In this document: piece after piece, positions 1 to 9,264 of the stretch | How the letters are laid out: every line of letters starts with the position of its first letter | Numbering within the stretch: the first letter of the stretch is position 1 | Notes under the pieces: model-generated | What the model was told of the DNA's origin: nothing | What the model saw: only the letters and a program-made list of their open reading frames with translations | Databases searched by the model: none | Translations under genes and position numbers: made by a program | Source: SAR202 cluster bacterium | Lineage (GTDB): Bacteria > Chloroflexota > Dehalococcoidia > Lucifugimonadales > UBA1123 | Length of the DNA stretch: 39,938 nucleotides | NCBI GenBank assembly: GCA_030752795.1 | Contig: JASMDM010000107.1 | Coordinates: 1 to 39,938 of the forward strand | Direction of reading: 5' to 3'

Positions 1-1
1 T

Positions 2-46
2 TCGCTCTTGTGCGGCTAGGTTCTTATCTTCTGTGTTCTCGATCAC
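2..46 (-). CDS. Partial transposase-like gene, N-terminal 15 codons only (left IS copy)
   Basis: The first 15 codons of a GTG-started gene read leftwards out of the window, beginning V-I-E-N-T-E-D-K-N. A strong purine-rich ribosome site (GGAAGGAG on the minus strand) lies 5 nt before the GTG. The same start region occurs in inverted orientation at 39894-39938. Duplication of this start together with ~110 bp of upstream sequence is what an insertion sequence predicts, so I infer a transposase. The family cannot be named from 15 residues. Confidence 0.55.
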   Translation of the reverse strand, partial: MIENTEDKNLAAQER

Positions 47-159
47 TGCTGCTCCTTCCCTGGGGACATTCTATCCCCCTGTCAGGAGCTCGCTTTATCT
101 ACCGACTGTCTCTATTAATTTCAGGCCCAAATGTGTCCCACTTTCGCTGACGGTCTACA
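2..159 (-). repeat. Left copy of IS terminal segment, inverted relative to right copy
   Basis: This 158-bp segment is the reverse complement of 39781-39938, with three single-base differences that I could see. The outer IS border is at about 159, where identity stops after the minus-strand start TGTAGACCGTCAGCGAAAGT. It holds the IS end, the leader and the first codons of the presumed transposase. The two copies lie in opposite orientation with their genes pointing outwards. This fits either a contig that breaks inside two copies of one IS, or an IS-flanked composite arrangement. Confidence 0.85.
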
Positions 160-376
160 CACAGTATTTGCTTGAATAGCTACCCGGTAGCGCGAGTTAA
201 TGGACAGCAGACTTGCAATGGTGTGAAGCCACGTTTTCAATATTGCATTCGCTGAGTGACCCCATCTTACGATGGTTCCGCCACACGGCACAATACCTCA
301 TCCTCTAATTGGACTTGATTTGATTGGGTTTCGCCTACCATATTAAATCAAAACACGTCCGTTGACCGAAGTCCCC
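160..376. other. Intergenic stretch without a recognisable gene
   Basis: This is AT-richer sequence between the IS border and the stop codon of the FAD-dependent dehydrogenase. I see no convincing coding frame, no tRNA and no clear terminator. It may hold termination signals for the leftward dehydrogenase gene, but no hairpin with a T-tract is obvious. Confidence 0.5.
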
Positions 377-1858
377 TTACCCCCTCACCCGCTCCCCCGC
401 CACGTTCCGCCCGGCTATGCGGCCGAAGGCCAAGCATTCGCCGATGTTGCCGGTGCCTTGGTAGAGGTAGCTGTAGATCGATCCGAGTTCGCCGGAGCTG
501 TAGAGTCGGGGGATCGGGGAGCCGTCGGGGCGGACGATTTGGGCACGTTCGTTTCGTCGGGGGCCGCCTTGGGTGTTGAGCATCGACGGGGAAAGCTCGA
601 CGGCGTAGTAGGGCGCCGATTCGATCGGCGACAGCATCAGGGTGCGGTTGTGATCGGGGTCGGAGTTCGAGGCGCACGCGTCGTTCCAGCGGGCGATCGT
701 GTCGGCGAGCGCGGCTGGGTCTAGATCGACGGCTTTGGCTAGGGACGCGATGTCGCCGGCCTTCGTGATCCAGCCTTTCGCGAGCTCGGCGGAGTTGTCG
801 TCGCTCCACTCGTACTGCTCGACGATGCGGTTCCAGCCGCTGTTCGATTCCTTGTCGTAGAGCGGTCCCGCCGAGAACAAGGTGTGGTCGATAATCATGT
901 ACATCGGGCAAGGTGTTCGCAACGGGCCCCAGCGTCCGTTGAGCTCGACCTTGCCGTGAGCGGTGTGGAGTTTCTCGTCGGTGAAGCGTCGGGCGTCGGG
1001 GCCGACGACGATCATACCGCCGGGCTGCTCTCGACTGAAGTGAAGCGGCAGCATCCCGAACGTGGTGCGATGTTCGGGGACCTTCAGCGCCATCGACGGT
1101 CCGGCGTAGTTGTTCATGTGCCACAGGTCGGCGCCCACGGCCTGGGCCATGTGGATGCCGTCGCCCGTGTTGTGCGGGGTGCCGGAGGTGTAGGCGTAGG
1201 GCACGCCCGGCAGGTAGTTTCGGATCATCTCCTGGTCGTTCTCGAATCCTCCGCAGGTCAGGACGACGCCTCGTTTCGCCTCGACGTTGATCGATTCGCC
1301 ATTCCTCTCGGCGCGAATGCCCAGAATCTCCCGCGTCATGCCGTCCTGGATGAGTTCGACGCCGGGGGTTCCGTAGAGGATCTCGATGGATCGTTCCTTG
1401 ACCGCCCAGTCGAACAGGTTCCACGTGTGGGCGTAACCGAGGCGGTCGCCGTGGTGGAACTTGTGCACCGAGCCCGAGCCGGGCAGGTCCGGGTACTCGA
1501 CTCCGGCGGGCGGGTGTTGATGCTCCTGCGGGTCGCCGCCGATGCTGGCGACCCACTCGTTGTTCTTGCCCATCTCGTCGGCCCACACTCGGATCATGTC
1601 GTCGGGGACGGTGAACGGCCCGCACAGCGCGGTCAGGTACTCGGCGGCTTGATTGGCGTCCGAGGTGTTCAGGTACCCCTGGGCCGCGACTCGGGTGTTG
1701 CCGCCTTCCTCGCCCTCGGGCGCTTTCTCGAGGATGAGGACCTTTGCGCCCAGGTCGTGGGCCGAGATCGCGGTCGCTGCTCCCGCCGCGCCGTAGCCGA
1801 CCACGACTACATCGGCCTGAATGTCCCAGTTGATGTCGATCGAATGGCTAACTCCCAT
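377..1858 (-). CDS. FAD-dependent dehydrogenase, fumarate reductase/3-ketosteroid dehydrogenase superfamily
   Basis: This 493-aa flavoprotein belongs to the FAD-binding-2 (succinate dehydrogenase/fumarate reductase/KstD-like) superfamily. The N-terminal Rossmann motif VVVVGYGAAGAATA gives G21, G23 and G26, and acidic E45 ends the second strand, as expected for binding the FAD ribose. The C-terminal end carries the conserved LYSSGELGSIYSYLYQGTGN block, where these proteins close over the flavin. There is no signal peptide, haem domain or membrane segment, so a cytoplasmic enzyme is likely. A ribosome site (AGGGAGA) lies just before the ATG. The substrate is unknown; enone, steroid or fumarate-type reduction/dehydrogenation are all possible. 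It lies 69 bp downstream of the aldo/keto reductase gene on the same strand, so the two redox enzymes are probably co-transcribed. Confidence 0.9.
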   Translation of the reverse strand: MGVSHSIDINWDIQADVVVVGYGAAGAATAISAHDLGAKVLILEKAPEGEEGGNTRVAAQGYLNTSDANQAAEYLTALCGPFTVPDDMIRVWADEMGKNNEWVASIGGDPQEHQHPPAGVEYPDLPGSGSVHKFHHGDRLGYAHTWNLFDWAVKERSIEILYGTPGVELIQDGMTREILGIRAERNGESINVEAKRGVVLTCGGFENDQEMIRNYLPGVPYAYTSGTPHNTGDGIHMAQAVGADLWHMNNYAGPSMALKVPEHRTTFGMLPLHFSREQPGGMIVVGPDARRFTDEKLHTAHGKVELNGRWGPLRTPCPMYMIIDHTLFSAGPLYDKESNSGWNRIVEQYEWSDDNSAELAKGWITKAGDIASLAKAVDLDPAALADTIARWNDACASNSDPDHNRTLMLSPIESAPYYAVELSPSMLNTQGGPRRNERAQIVRPDGSPIPRLYSSGELGSIYSYLYQGTGNIGECLAFGRIAGRNVAGERVRG

Positions 1859-1927
1859 GTGTCTCCCTAAATACGATTCGCGCGTGACCCATGAACGGCT
1901 CTTGATTATTGATCGACGACATTCGCG

Positions 1928-2935
1928 TCAGCCAGCCATCGTGGTCTTCATCCAACCGGACGTGTTGTGGAAATCGGCGACGGCGTTGCCCGGCGGAACC
2001 AGCGCGTCGCAGGAGGCTCGGAGGTCATCGCTGAGCTCCATGTCCATCACCGGAAGCAACGACTCGAGGTGCCCCATTGTTCGTGGGCCGATCAACGGGC
2101 TCGTGACGCCGGGCTGGTCTTTGCACCAGAGGACGGCGAGCTGCGCCGAGGTCAAGCCCGCATCCGACGCGAGTCCTGCGAATTCGCGTCCGATCTCGAT
2201 GCCGCGGGTGGTGACTCGATCGGCGTAGAAGCTGCCGCGGAGGTCGGCGCGAGAACCCTCGGGGTATTCGTTGTTCGACGCATAGCGTCCAGCGAGCACG
2301 CCCAGGGCCATCGGCGCCCACGTGATCAGGCCGAGTCCCCATCGCTGCGCCATCGGAATGAGCTCGTTCTCGATGCGACGGTCCAGCAGGTTGTACGGCG
2401 GCTGCTCGGTCACGTATCGTGCCCAGCCTTTCGACTCGCTCGTCATGATCGCCTCGACGACCATCCATGCCGGATGCGTCGAGCACCCGATGTACCGCAC
2501 CTTGCCCTGCGTCACCAGGTCGTTGAGCGCGCTCAGCGTCTCATCGAACGGGATGTCCGGCGATGGTCGATGCGGCTGATACAGGTCGATGTAGTCGGTT
2601 TGCAGTCGCTTCAACGACGCTTCGCAGGCGCGAATGATGTTGAGTCGAGAGTGGCCGCGTTCGTTGGGCGCTCCGGGCCGGCTGCTGTGGTCGACCTTGG
2701 TGCCGATCAGCATCTCGTGCCGCCTGCCGCTGTCTTTCAGGATGCGACCAATCACTCGTTCGCCTTCGCCGTTGGCGTACACGTCGCCGGTGTCGAGCAA
2801 GTTGACGCCGGCGTCCATCGCCGTGAGCAGCATCCTCTCGCACACTTCCTCCGGCGCCGGGTTCATGAAATTGTCGGTGCCGAAGCTGAGGGGCGCGACC
2901 TTGACCCCGGTTCGGCCAAGCGTGCGATGCTCCAT
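1928..2935 (-). CDS. Aldo/keto reductase
   Basis: This 335-aa protein has the (beta/alpha)8 NAD(P)H-dependent aldo/keto reductase fold. The catalytic tetrad can be read as D48, Y53 (in DTGDVYANGEGE), K80 (GTKVD) and H122 (YQPHRP). The C-terminal half has the GVTSPLIGPRTMGHLESLL cofactor-binding segment seen in AKR families related to YghZ/Tas. I chose the ATG at 2935 because MEHRTLGRTGVKV is the usual family N-terminus and a GAGAGAGGA ribosome site precedes it; an upstream in-frame extension to 3004 has no family match. It is the first gene of a probable two-gene unit with the downstream FAD dehydrogenase. Substrate not determinable. Confidence 0.92.
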   Translation of the reverse strand: MEHRTLGRTGVKVAPLSFGTDNFMNPAPEEVCERMLLTAMDAGVNLLDTGDVYANGEGERVIGRILKDSGRRHEMLIGTKVDHSSRPGAPNERGHSRLNIIRACEASLKRLQTDYIDLYQPHRPSPDIPFDETLSALNDLVTQGKVRYIGCSTHPAWMVVEAIMTSESKGWARYVTEQPPYNLLDRRIENELIPMAQRWGLGLITWAPMALGVLAGRYASNNEYPEGSRADLRGSFYADRVTTRGIEIGREFAGLASDAGLTSAQLAVLWCKDQPGVTSPLIGPRTMGHLESLLPVMDMELSDDLRASCDALVPPGNAVADFHNTSGWMKTTMAG

Positions 2936-3296
2936 GACTCGTTCCTCTCTCCGACATGCCTGATGGTCGCGTGCGAACGACATCCAATCTATCGACGAGT
3001 GCAATGGTAGTGTCGCCCACGAACTCAGTCAACCGCCGGATCACGGCGTTCGACCGACGATTCGCCGCGGGACATCACGGGTGTGTTGGCTCCTTACAGT
3101 TCGGCACGCCGGGTCCTGTCGCGACGCTAAGGTACCGCGATGGACTCAGGCTCGAATTCCACGTTGATTGCGCCTGATCTCCGTCTCTGTCTCTGGGCGC
3201 CGTTATTGGATCACCCGCGGATGTCTCCTCTGTGGCGCAAAAGCGGTTGACCGCGAGCGCGTCCGTGCTAAACTTCCCGGTACATGGGAGTCACTC
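2936..3296. other. Intergenic region between divergent transcription units
   Basis: About 360 bp separate the leftward aldo/keto reductase from the rightward remnant at 3297. It should contain the promoter of the leftward unit. I see no conserved coding frame; the open frames here have no recognisable protein features. Just before 3297 a GGGAG ribosome-site-like sequence survives. Confidence 0.4.
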
Positions 3297-3440
3297 ATGG
3301 CAAGCGACAGGATTCAGCGCCAGATTGACCGCCTTCTCGGCGATCCCGAAAAGGCGGTGACTCGCTTCGATCTGAACAGAGGCGATGCCCTCAAGTTCTT
3401 GGAGGCTGCCATTCGAGGCCGAGGAACAGACAATGTCGAG
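3297..3440 (+). pseudogene. Remnant of the N-terminus of a TPR-containing cyclase/kinase-type regulatory protein
   Basis: The ATG at 3297, preceded by GGGAG at 8 nt, opens with MASDRIQRQIDRLLGDPEKA, followed by a shortened segment RGDALKFLEAAIRG. From memory, this resembles the N-terminal helices of large Chloroflexota adenylate cyclase- or kinase-like proteins that begin with an RIQR-IDRLLDEAE helix followed by a TPR-like A-x-A-F-L-A-A-A-E-R helix. Here the stretch between the two helices appears shortened, and after about residue 48 the frame has no recognisable protein content up to its end at 3674. I infer a decayed gene start left by deletion. A small novel protein cannot be excluded. 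Confidence 0.4.
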
Positions 3441-3670
3441 CGCACGCGAACCTCACCGAAGCTCATGCCGTGGGCCGGACTGGCCCCCCGTATTGATGGT
3501 TATGTCCCGGGAAATGAGACGTTATCGCACACACCGAACTCAACGTACCCAGCTAATTCGCATGAGCCGCCGATGTCGAGCAATCTTTGCATGCCGAGCG
3601 GCGGTCGGGACCAACCGCATACTGGGGGGCGAGTCGCCGCAACAGCGACATTAGGCCACAGGAGTTCGTC

Positions 3671-6600
3671 ATGACCAAGCACCTCCGCGCTCTCATCCTG
3701 GACGCCAGTCCCGCCGACGCCGAATTGACGGTGGCCGAGCTGACACGCGCCGGATTTGATCTTGATTGGAGTCGGGTGGAAACTCAGGAGGATTTTCTGG
3801 CTGCACTGACGTCCGATGTGGATGTGATCCTAGCCGACACCAACCTGCCCCAGTTCGATGCCATGCGCGTTCTCGAGCTGATTCAAGAGCGAAGGCTGGA
3901 AACCCCATGCATCGTGGTGACTGCCGCCATAAGCGAGGAGCTAGCAGTCGAATGCCTCAGGGTGGTGCGGCAGACTACCTGCTCAAAGACAGGTTGGTGC
4001 GTTTGGGGCCGGCGGTCGTCAACGCCATCGAGACCATACGGGCCGAAAAACAACGAAAACTCGTGGGCCCCGCGTTGCAAGAGAGCGAAGCGCTCAACAG
4101 GGCAATTGTCGAGAACACCCATGACGGTTTGGTCATTGTGTCCGACGGAAAGATCGTATTCGCCAATACGCCGTTCCTCGAACTTTGTGGCTTGAAGCAC
4201 GAGTCTGAAGTCATCGGGCAGCCTGAAGAAAGATTCATCCATGCGGATGACCGCGAACTAGTCAAGAACAAGTCAATGATCCGTCGTAGCGGCGCGCCCA
4301 TCATGTACGAATACCGCGTGCTGGCCGCAAACAACGAAACGCGCACGGTTCAGGCCTCAACGTCTCCAATCAATTTCCTGGGACGGAGGGCAACGTTGCG
4401 TCTGTTGCGCGACGTGACCAAGACCGGGCCCATTGACGGCGCTTCCAATGCATGGGAAACGGAGGCCGCCCAGCGGGCCCATGAAGATGGCGTGCTAACA
4501 GAGATCGGTCGTATCATCAGCTCGTAGCTCGACATCGACCAGGTTTATGAACGCTTTGCTGAGCGTGTCAAAACACTCATCCCGTTCGACAGGACAATGA
4601 TCCTACTGGTCGACCACGAACGCAAGTTACTGACCGTTGCCGATCAACAGGGAATAATCGTCCCGAGTCGCGCCAGAGGAACCTTGATTCCATTGGCTGG
4701 CTCGCAAACCGATCAGATCTTGCGCACCCGTTCGAGCGTGTTAGTCCAGCCGGAGAAGAGGGCCGAGCTGGAAGACGGGTACTTTCAGTTGTTGCCCGCA
4801 TACGACTCTGGTCTCCGGTCCTTCCTCACTGCGCCTCTTTACTCAAAAGACCACATAATCGGAATCCTGCAGTTTCAGTCGACAAAGCCCATGGCCTACG
4901 ATCAGCGTGACGTGGCTCTGGCGGAGCGAGTGGCGGACCAGATCGCCGGGGCGGTTGCCAACTCCCAGCTACACTCGGAGCTTGAACACGAAGCGCGAGA
5001 GCGGCAGATCCTCGCCGAGATTGGACGGATCATCGGCTCGTCGCTGGACATAAACGACGTGTATGAACCTTTTGCCGAACAGGTTCGCCGGATCGTCCCG
5101 TTCGACAGGATTGTCATATGTGATGTCGACGTCGACCGGGGTGTTTTTACTGCCCGATACATTCAGGGTCTCAACGTTCCGGGGATGGAGAGTAACGAGC
5201 CTAGGCCACTGCAAGGGAGTTTAGTCGCTGAAGTCGCCCGGAGTTCCGCGGGCGTGGTCAAGTATTTGGGCGCGGCTGACGGGGTTCAACACGAGTACCC
5301 CAACCTCAACAAATGGTACGACGCCGGCATAAGGGCGACAGTCGGAGTCCCGCTTGTCTCCGGAGATGATGGCACCTGTGTCTTGTTCCTTGCTTCGACC
5401 GCGCTGGATGCGTACGACGACGACACGATGGAGCTGGTCCATCGCGTGGGGTTCCAGATATCAGGCGCCATAGCCAACTCCTTATTGTTCACCGAGCGGG
5501 TGCTGGCGGAGGAGGCGTTGGCCGAAAGCGAAAGCCAGTTCCGTGGTGTGTTCGAAAATTCGCCGATCGCTATCGGCCTCGTCTCCCCCGATGGTCGGAT
5601 AATCGACGTGAACCAAGCAACGTGCAAGTTGCTTGGTTCACAGAAGAAGAGCTCGTCGGGCGTAGCTCGATGGAATTCCTGCATCCTGAGGACGCGAAAG
5701 CGAACGAGGGGCTGATGCATCGGGTCCTCGGCGGAGAGAAAACCAGTCACACAACGGAACAGCGGTATGTCACAAAAAGTGGATCGACCATCTGGGGACG
5801 TGCCACAGGCACTGTCATTAAGGACAAGGCGGGGAGCAACCTGTTCAGGATGGGCCTCATCGAAGACGTCACTGAACGCAGGCTGGCTGAACGGGCGATT
5901 CGCGAAGGCGATGAGAAGTATCGATCGCTCGTGAATTCGACCGGTGATCCTGTCATATCGATCGACAGCACCGGCGCGATTGTGGCATGGAATCGATCCG
6001 CCGAGCGGGTATTCGGATTCGATGAGTCCGAGATGTTGGGACAACCTCTCGGTATCGTGATTCCAGAGCGATTCCTCCCTCAGCATGAACGGGCTCTGCG
6101 ACGTCTCGAGGCAGGAAGCGCGATATCAATGATGGGAAGCACCTTCGCGTTGGCAGGGCGCAAAAAGGACGGCTCCGAATTTCCAATGGAGCTGTCGCTG
6201 GCTACCTGGGACTCACTCGGAGGCAAGTTCTACACTGGATTCGTTCGGGACATCATGGAACGCAAGCAACTCGAGCATCAGCTCGCGCAGGCGCAGAAGC
6301 TCGAAGCCGTCGGATAGTTGGCGGGCGGCATCGCTCACGACTTTAACAACATTCTCCAGTCCGTCCTAAGCTACGCCCAACTCGGTCAAAAAAAAAAGCG
6401 CCCCAAGACGACCGCGTACACAGATACCTACAGGGGATCGAGAGAGCGGATGAGCGCGCTGCCCATCTAACGCGACAGCTCATGACCTTTTCACGGTACC
6501 AGATCACCGAGCCGAGGGTCCTTGACCTGAACCTAGTCATACTCGAGGCTGGGAGGATGCTGCGACGTCTCATCAGTGAAGACATCGAGCTGGTGACCTT

Positions 6601-7390
6601 TCTCGATTCCGGTGAGCCAAGCGTTAAAGCAGATCCCGGCCAGATTGAGCAGATCCTGGTGAACATGGCCGTCAACGCCCGAGATGCCATGCCGGACGGC
6701 GGCCGACTCGTCATTGAAACTCAGGCGATCACCCTCGACGATGCGTTTGCCAGGGTCCATGCCGAAGCGTCCCCAGGCGAGTACGTCATGTTGAGCTTCG
6801 CCGATACGGGCGTCGGTATGACCGATGATGTCAGAGCTCGGATATTTGAACCATTATTCACGACCAAAGAGGTCGGCAAAGGAACGGGTTTGGGACTCTC
6901 AACCTGTTCTGGCATCGTCACGCAAAGCAATGGACACATCACCGTGGATCCAACACCTGACGAAGGGACGACCTTCAAGATCTTCCTGCCCCGAGCCAGT
7001 CAAGAGGGCGACACCGAGACGCTTCACGATGACTTCGACTATCTGCCGATGGGCAGTGAGACGTTGATGCTGGTGGAAGACGAGGGCACCGTCTGAGACG
7101 CTGTCATCGAGGCGACAAACGGACTGGAAGCCCTTCGGATTGCCGAAGATCGCGAGATCGATGAGATTCAGCTTCTGATAACGGGCGTAGCCATGCCTTT
7201 GATGGGTGGTGTCGAGTTGGTTGAGCGGTTCCGCGACGCGCGTCCGGCTGTGAAAGTGCTCTTCGTGTCAGGCTATATCGACGACTCCGTGATCAACCGC
7301 GTCATGTTGGCGGAACGGGCGGAGTACATGCAGAAGCCGTTTACAAACGCAACGTTGGCCCGCAAGGTCCGAGAAATACTGGACCAGTGA
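3671..7390 (+). pseudogene. Degraded multi-sensor hybrid histidine kinase (REC-PAS-GAF-GAF-PAS-PAS-HisKA-HATPase-REC)
   Basis: The start ATG at 3671 follows AGGAG. The encoded parts in order are: receiver domain (3671-~4010); PAS (~4090-4420); two GAF domains (~4530-4960 and ~5040-5490, each preceded by an EIGRII-S-LDI linker); PAS (~5540-5870); PAS (~5910-6250); HisKA with H-box LAGGIAHDFNN at 6318; HATPase with N-box NMAVNARDAMP, G1 DTGVGM and a GTGLGLS loop; and a C-terminal receiver ending at 7390. Disabling changes: one-base losses near 3960, near 5635 and at the ten-A run 6388-6397; TAG at 4525 (sister repeat has TCG) and TAG at 6315 (family has Q); TGA at 7094 followed by loss of about a dozen receiver residues. 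Reading frame moves 2-1-0-2. With six lesions it cannot make a full protein. Confidence 0.88.
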
Positions 7391-7395
7391 GAAGT

Positions 7396-7812
7396 TCACG
7401 CCGGCTTGAACTTCACCAGCGTGCACTCGGGCGTCACGTCGTCGAAAACCGCTTCGAGCGGCATGTCGATTTCGAGAGCCGTCACGTCGCACTCGACGAT
7501 GTTCGAGATCATCCGAGGGCCCTCGGCGAGCTGCACCATCGCGTAGGCGTATGGCACGTCTTCCTGGAAGACCGGATTGACGGGCTGCCGGACCAGCGTG
7601 AACGAGTAGAGTCTGCCTTTGCCGCTGACTTGCGTCCATTCGAGTTTCGACGACATGCACTTTGGGCACTCCGTGCGCGGATAGAAGTGCGTGTGGTCAC
7701 AGTTTTTGCAACGGGGCACCACGAGCTCGTGTCGCCGCGCCGCGTCCCAGAACGGCTTCGTAGCCTCTTGTTGGATTCCCCTGGGTAGGGGTTTTTTGTA
7801 ATCCGATGTCAT
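7396..7812 (-). CDS. Zn-ribbon OB-fold protein, DUF35 family (thiolase partner)
   Basis: This 138-aa protein has a rubredoxin-like Zn ribbon formed by C35, C38, C49 and C52 (C-x2-C-x10-C-x2-C), followed by a DUF35 OB-fold from about residue 58 to the end. It has the typical GRLYSFTLVRQPVNPVF entry strand and a VPYAYAMVQLAEG core. Members of this family bind thiolase-fold enzymes and are thought to deliver or shield CoA thioesters; in archaea one bridges acetoacetyl-CoA thiolase and HMG-CoA synthase. Its gene lies downstream of the TGA-containing thiolase on the same strand, the usual pairing. It is intact, which argues that the pair may still be used. The gene ends 5 bp from the end of the convergent kinase pseudogene. 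Confidence 0.92.
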   Translation of the reverse strand: MTSDYKKPLPRGIQQEATKPFWDAARRHELVVPRCKNCDHTHFYPRTECPKCMSSKLEWTQVSGKGRLYSFTLVRQPVNPVFQEDVPYAYAMVQLAEGPRMISNIVECDVTALEIDMPLEAVFDDVTPECTLVKFKPA

Positions 7813-7889
7813 TGTTCACCTCGAGATAGCTAATATCTGTCTCAAATCCGACTTTGGTCTTGGATCCACTCGCCTGCCCTGGAAGGTAT

Positions 7890-7960
7890 TGGGTGACTGG
7901 GGGCACATCCCCCAAATCCCCTTGCCAGAGGGTTTCCCCTCTGGACTCCTCACCGGGCCA
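7890..7960. repeat. Hairpin-rich intergenic element between thiolase and DUF35 genes
   Basis: The 200-bp gap between the two genes carries adjacent palindromes: GGGGG-cacat-CCCCC (7897-7911) and CCAGAGGG-tttc-CCCTCTGG (about 7925-7944). There is no T-tract on either strand, so it is not a standard intrinsic terminator. It may be a REP-like element or an mRNA structure between two co-transcribed genes. Confidence 0.5.
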
Positions 7961-8014
7961 TTGTGAGACGAAGTCGAATCTTCTCAGCAGCGATATCGCT
8001 TCGTGGGAAAGTCG

Positions 8015-9196
8015 TTATTTGGCGTTTTCGGAGCCGAGTATGAGCGTGCACATCACGCTCGCGGTGCCCCCTCAACCGTTCACCATGGCCACGTCGTGTT
8101 TGGCCACCTGCCGTTCGTCCGCCCTTCCCATTATCTGCCGAGCGCCTTCGATGACGTGTCTGAAGCCGCCAGCGCCGCCGACAGGCTGTCCGGCCGAAAG
8201 CTGGCCGCCGTCGGTGTTGATTGGGAATGTTCCTTTGTATGTCGTGTCAGTGGATTCGAAAAAGGGGCCGACATCGCCCTTGTTCATGAATCCGGCGTCT
8301 TCGAGGCTCACGGCCTCGAGGATCGTGTATCAATCGTAGAATTCGGCGAACTCGATGTCCCCCGGCCCGTACCCCGCCATCTCGTAGGCTCGACGAGCTG
8401 AGATCGCTACCGGCGTCGTCGTGATGCGATCCGCCTGCCAGATGACGTCGTGGCTGGTCACACCGGTCGCCGCGCCCAGGATGAACACGGGCGGATTCGG
8501 CAGCGACTTCGCTCGCTCGGCGGATGTGACGATGCACGCCGCCGCGCCGCCACACGGCATTACGCTCTCGAGGATGTGCAGTGGATCGTTAATCATCCGC
8601 GAGTTGAGCACGTCGTCGATAGTGATGGGCTGGTCCTTAAAGACCGCGTTCGGGTTGGTCAGCGCGTTGAACCGCTGGTTCACCGCCATCTGAGCGAACT
8701 GCTCCTCGGTGGTCCCGAACTCGTACATGTGTCGCTGCTTCATCATTCCGTAGCCGGTGTTGGCGCCCGCGGCCGGTCCGAACGGGGCCTCCCACTCGCT
8801 GCCGACACTGGCTGGTGCCGGTCCGCGAACCATGCCTGGACCGAAGCCGCCCGATCCCGGATCCCGCGATCCGCCCAGCACGCACATGACGGTGTTCGCC
8901 AGTCCTGCTTGGATCGCCGCCGCTGCCATCGCCACCGAGTGCGCACCGGCCGAGCCGTGCTGGGTGTTCCCTTCGCAGAAGCCGACGCTGAGCCCCATGT
9001 ACTCCGCCAGGTCCATCGGGTTGACGTCGGTGCCGCGAGTCATGATGCCGTCGATGTCGTCCTTGCGCAATCCCGCATCCGCGATCGCGAGCCGAGCCGC
9101 TTCGGACAACAGCGAGTTTGTGGTCCGCCCCGGGTAGTTCCGCAGAGTGGGAAGCTCCCCGATGCCAACTATCGCCGCGCTGCCTCTTAAACTCAC
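8015..9196 (-). CDS. SCP2-type thiolase-like protein with two in-frame TGA codons (candidate selenoprotein or young pseudogene)
   Basis: Reading through TGA codons 289 (8330-8332) and 375 (8072-8074), the frame gives 393 residues from a GTG at 9196 to TAA at 8015, the usual length of the family, with no frameshift. The N-terminal half has the thiolase helix HGSAGAHSVAMAAAAI (residues 80-95), where H80 stands in place of the nucleophilic Cys of classical thiolases. The first TGA lies in EFAEFYD-(TGA)-YTI, matching the HDCF/YDCFT loop (the NEAFA loop of thiolases), normally Cys in relatives. The second lies in MVNG-(TGA)-GGTAS, which aligns with the C-terminal C-x-G-G-G active-site loop. Each TGA is followed by a perfect 7-bp hairpin. 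It is the fourth gene downstream of CaiB genes and is followed by its DUF35 partner. Either Sec insertion or two nonsense mutations would explain this; I cannot decide from sequence alone. Confidence 0.75.
8042..8060 (-). promoter_or_regulatory. SECIS-like hairpin after second thiolase TGA
   Basis: On the coding strand, nt 12-30 after the TGA at 8074-8072 read GAGCGTG-ATGTG-CACGCTC, a perfect 7-bp stem with a 5-nt loop beginning at nt 19. Position fits bacterial SECIS elements, which sit inside the gene just after the UGA. However, the first two loop bases are A and U, while the bacterial consensus wants a G there; opening the closing G-C pair would supply one. Moderate to weak support. Confidence 0.35.
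8301..8319 (-). promoter_or_regulatory. SECIS-like hairpin after first thiolase TGA
   Basis: On the coding strand, nt 11-29 after the TGA at 8332-8330 read TCGAGGC-CGTGA-GCCTCGA: a perfect 7-bp stem with loop CGUGA starting at nt 18 and G as second loop base. This meets the published type of bacterial SECIS rule (apical loop roughly 16-37 nt from UGA, G in the first two loop bases). Part of the symmetry comes from two Leu-Glu codon pairs (CTCGAG/CTCGAA), so chance is possible. Confidence 0.45.
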
Positions 9197-9264
9197 AGAA
9201 AATCACCCCCTTTGTGATGTGCCGTGAGTGTACAACGTAGGTGCGCGATAGTAAATCGCCGCCA

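Noticed and set aside
3168..3674. A complete 168-residue protein spanning this frame
   Set aside because: Only residues from the ATG at 3297 to about 3440 look protein-like; the rest is low-information and overlaps the kinase leader.
3671..7390. Programmed frameshifting or recoding of the histidine kinase
   Set aside because: Three shifts at unrelated sequences plus two TAG and one TGA with no hairpin, and a receiver deletion, are best explained as a pseudogene.
7890..7960. Intrinsic terminator between thiolase and DUF35 genes
   Set aside because: The hairpins are strong but no T-tract follows on either strand.
8015..9196. General reassignment of TGA to an amino acid in this organism
   Set aside because: Many intact genes here end with TGA at their family-typical length (e.g. 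1928-2935, 33894-34793, 34790-35677), so TGA is a normal stop.
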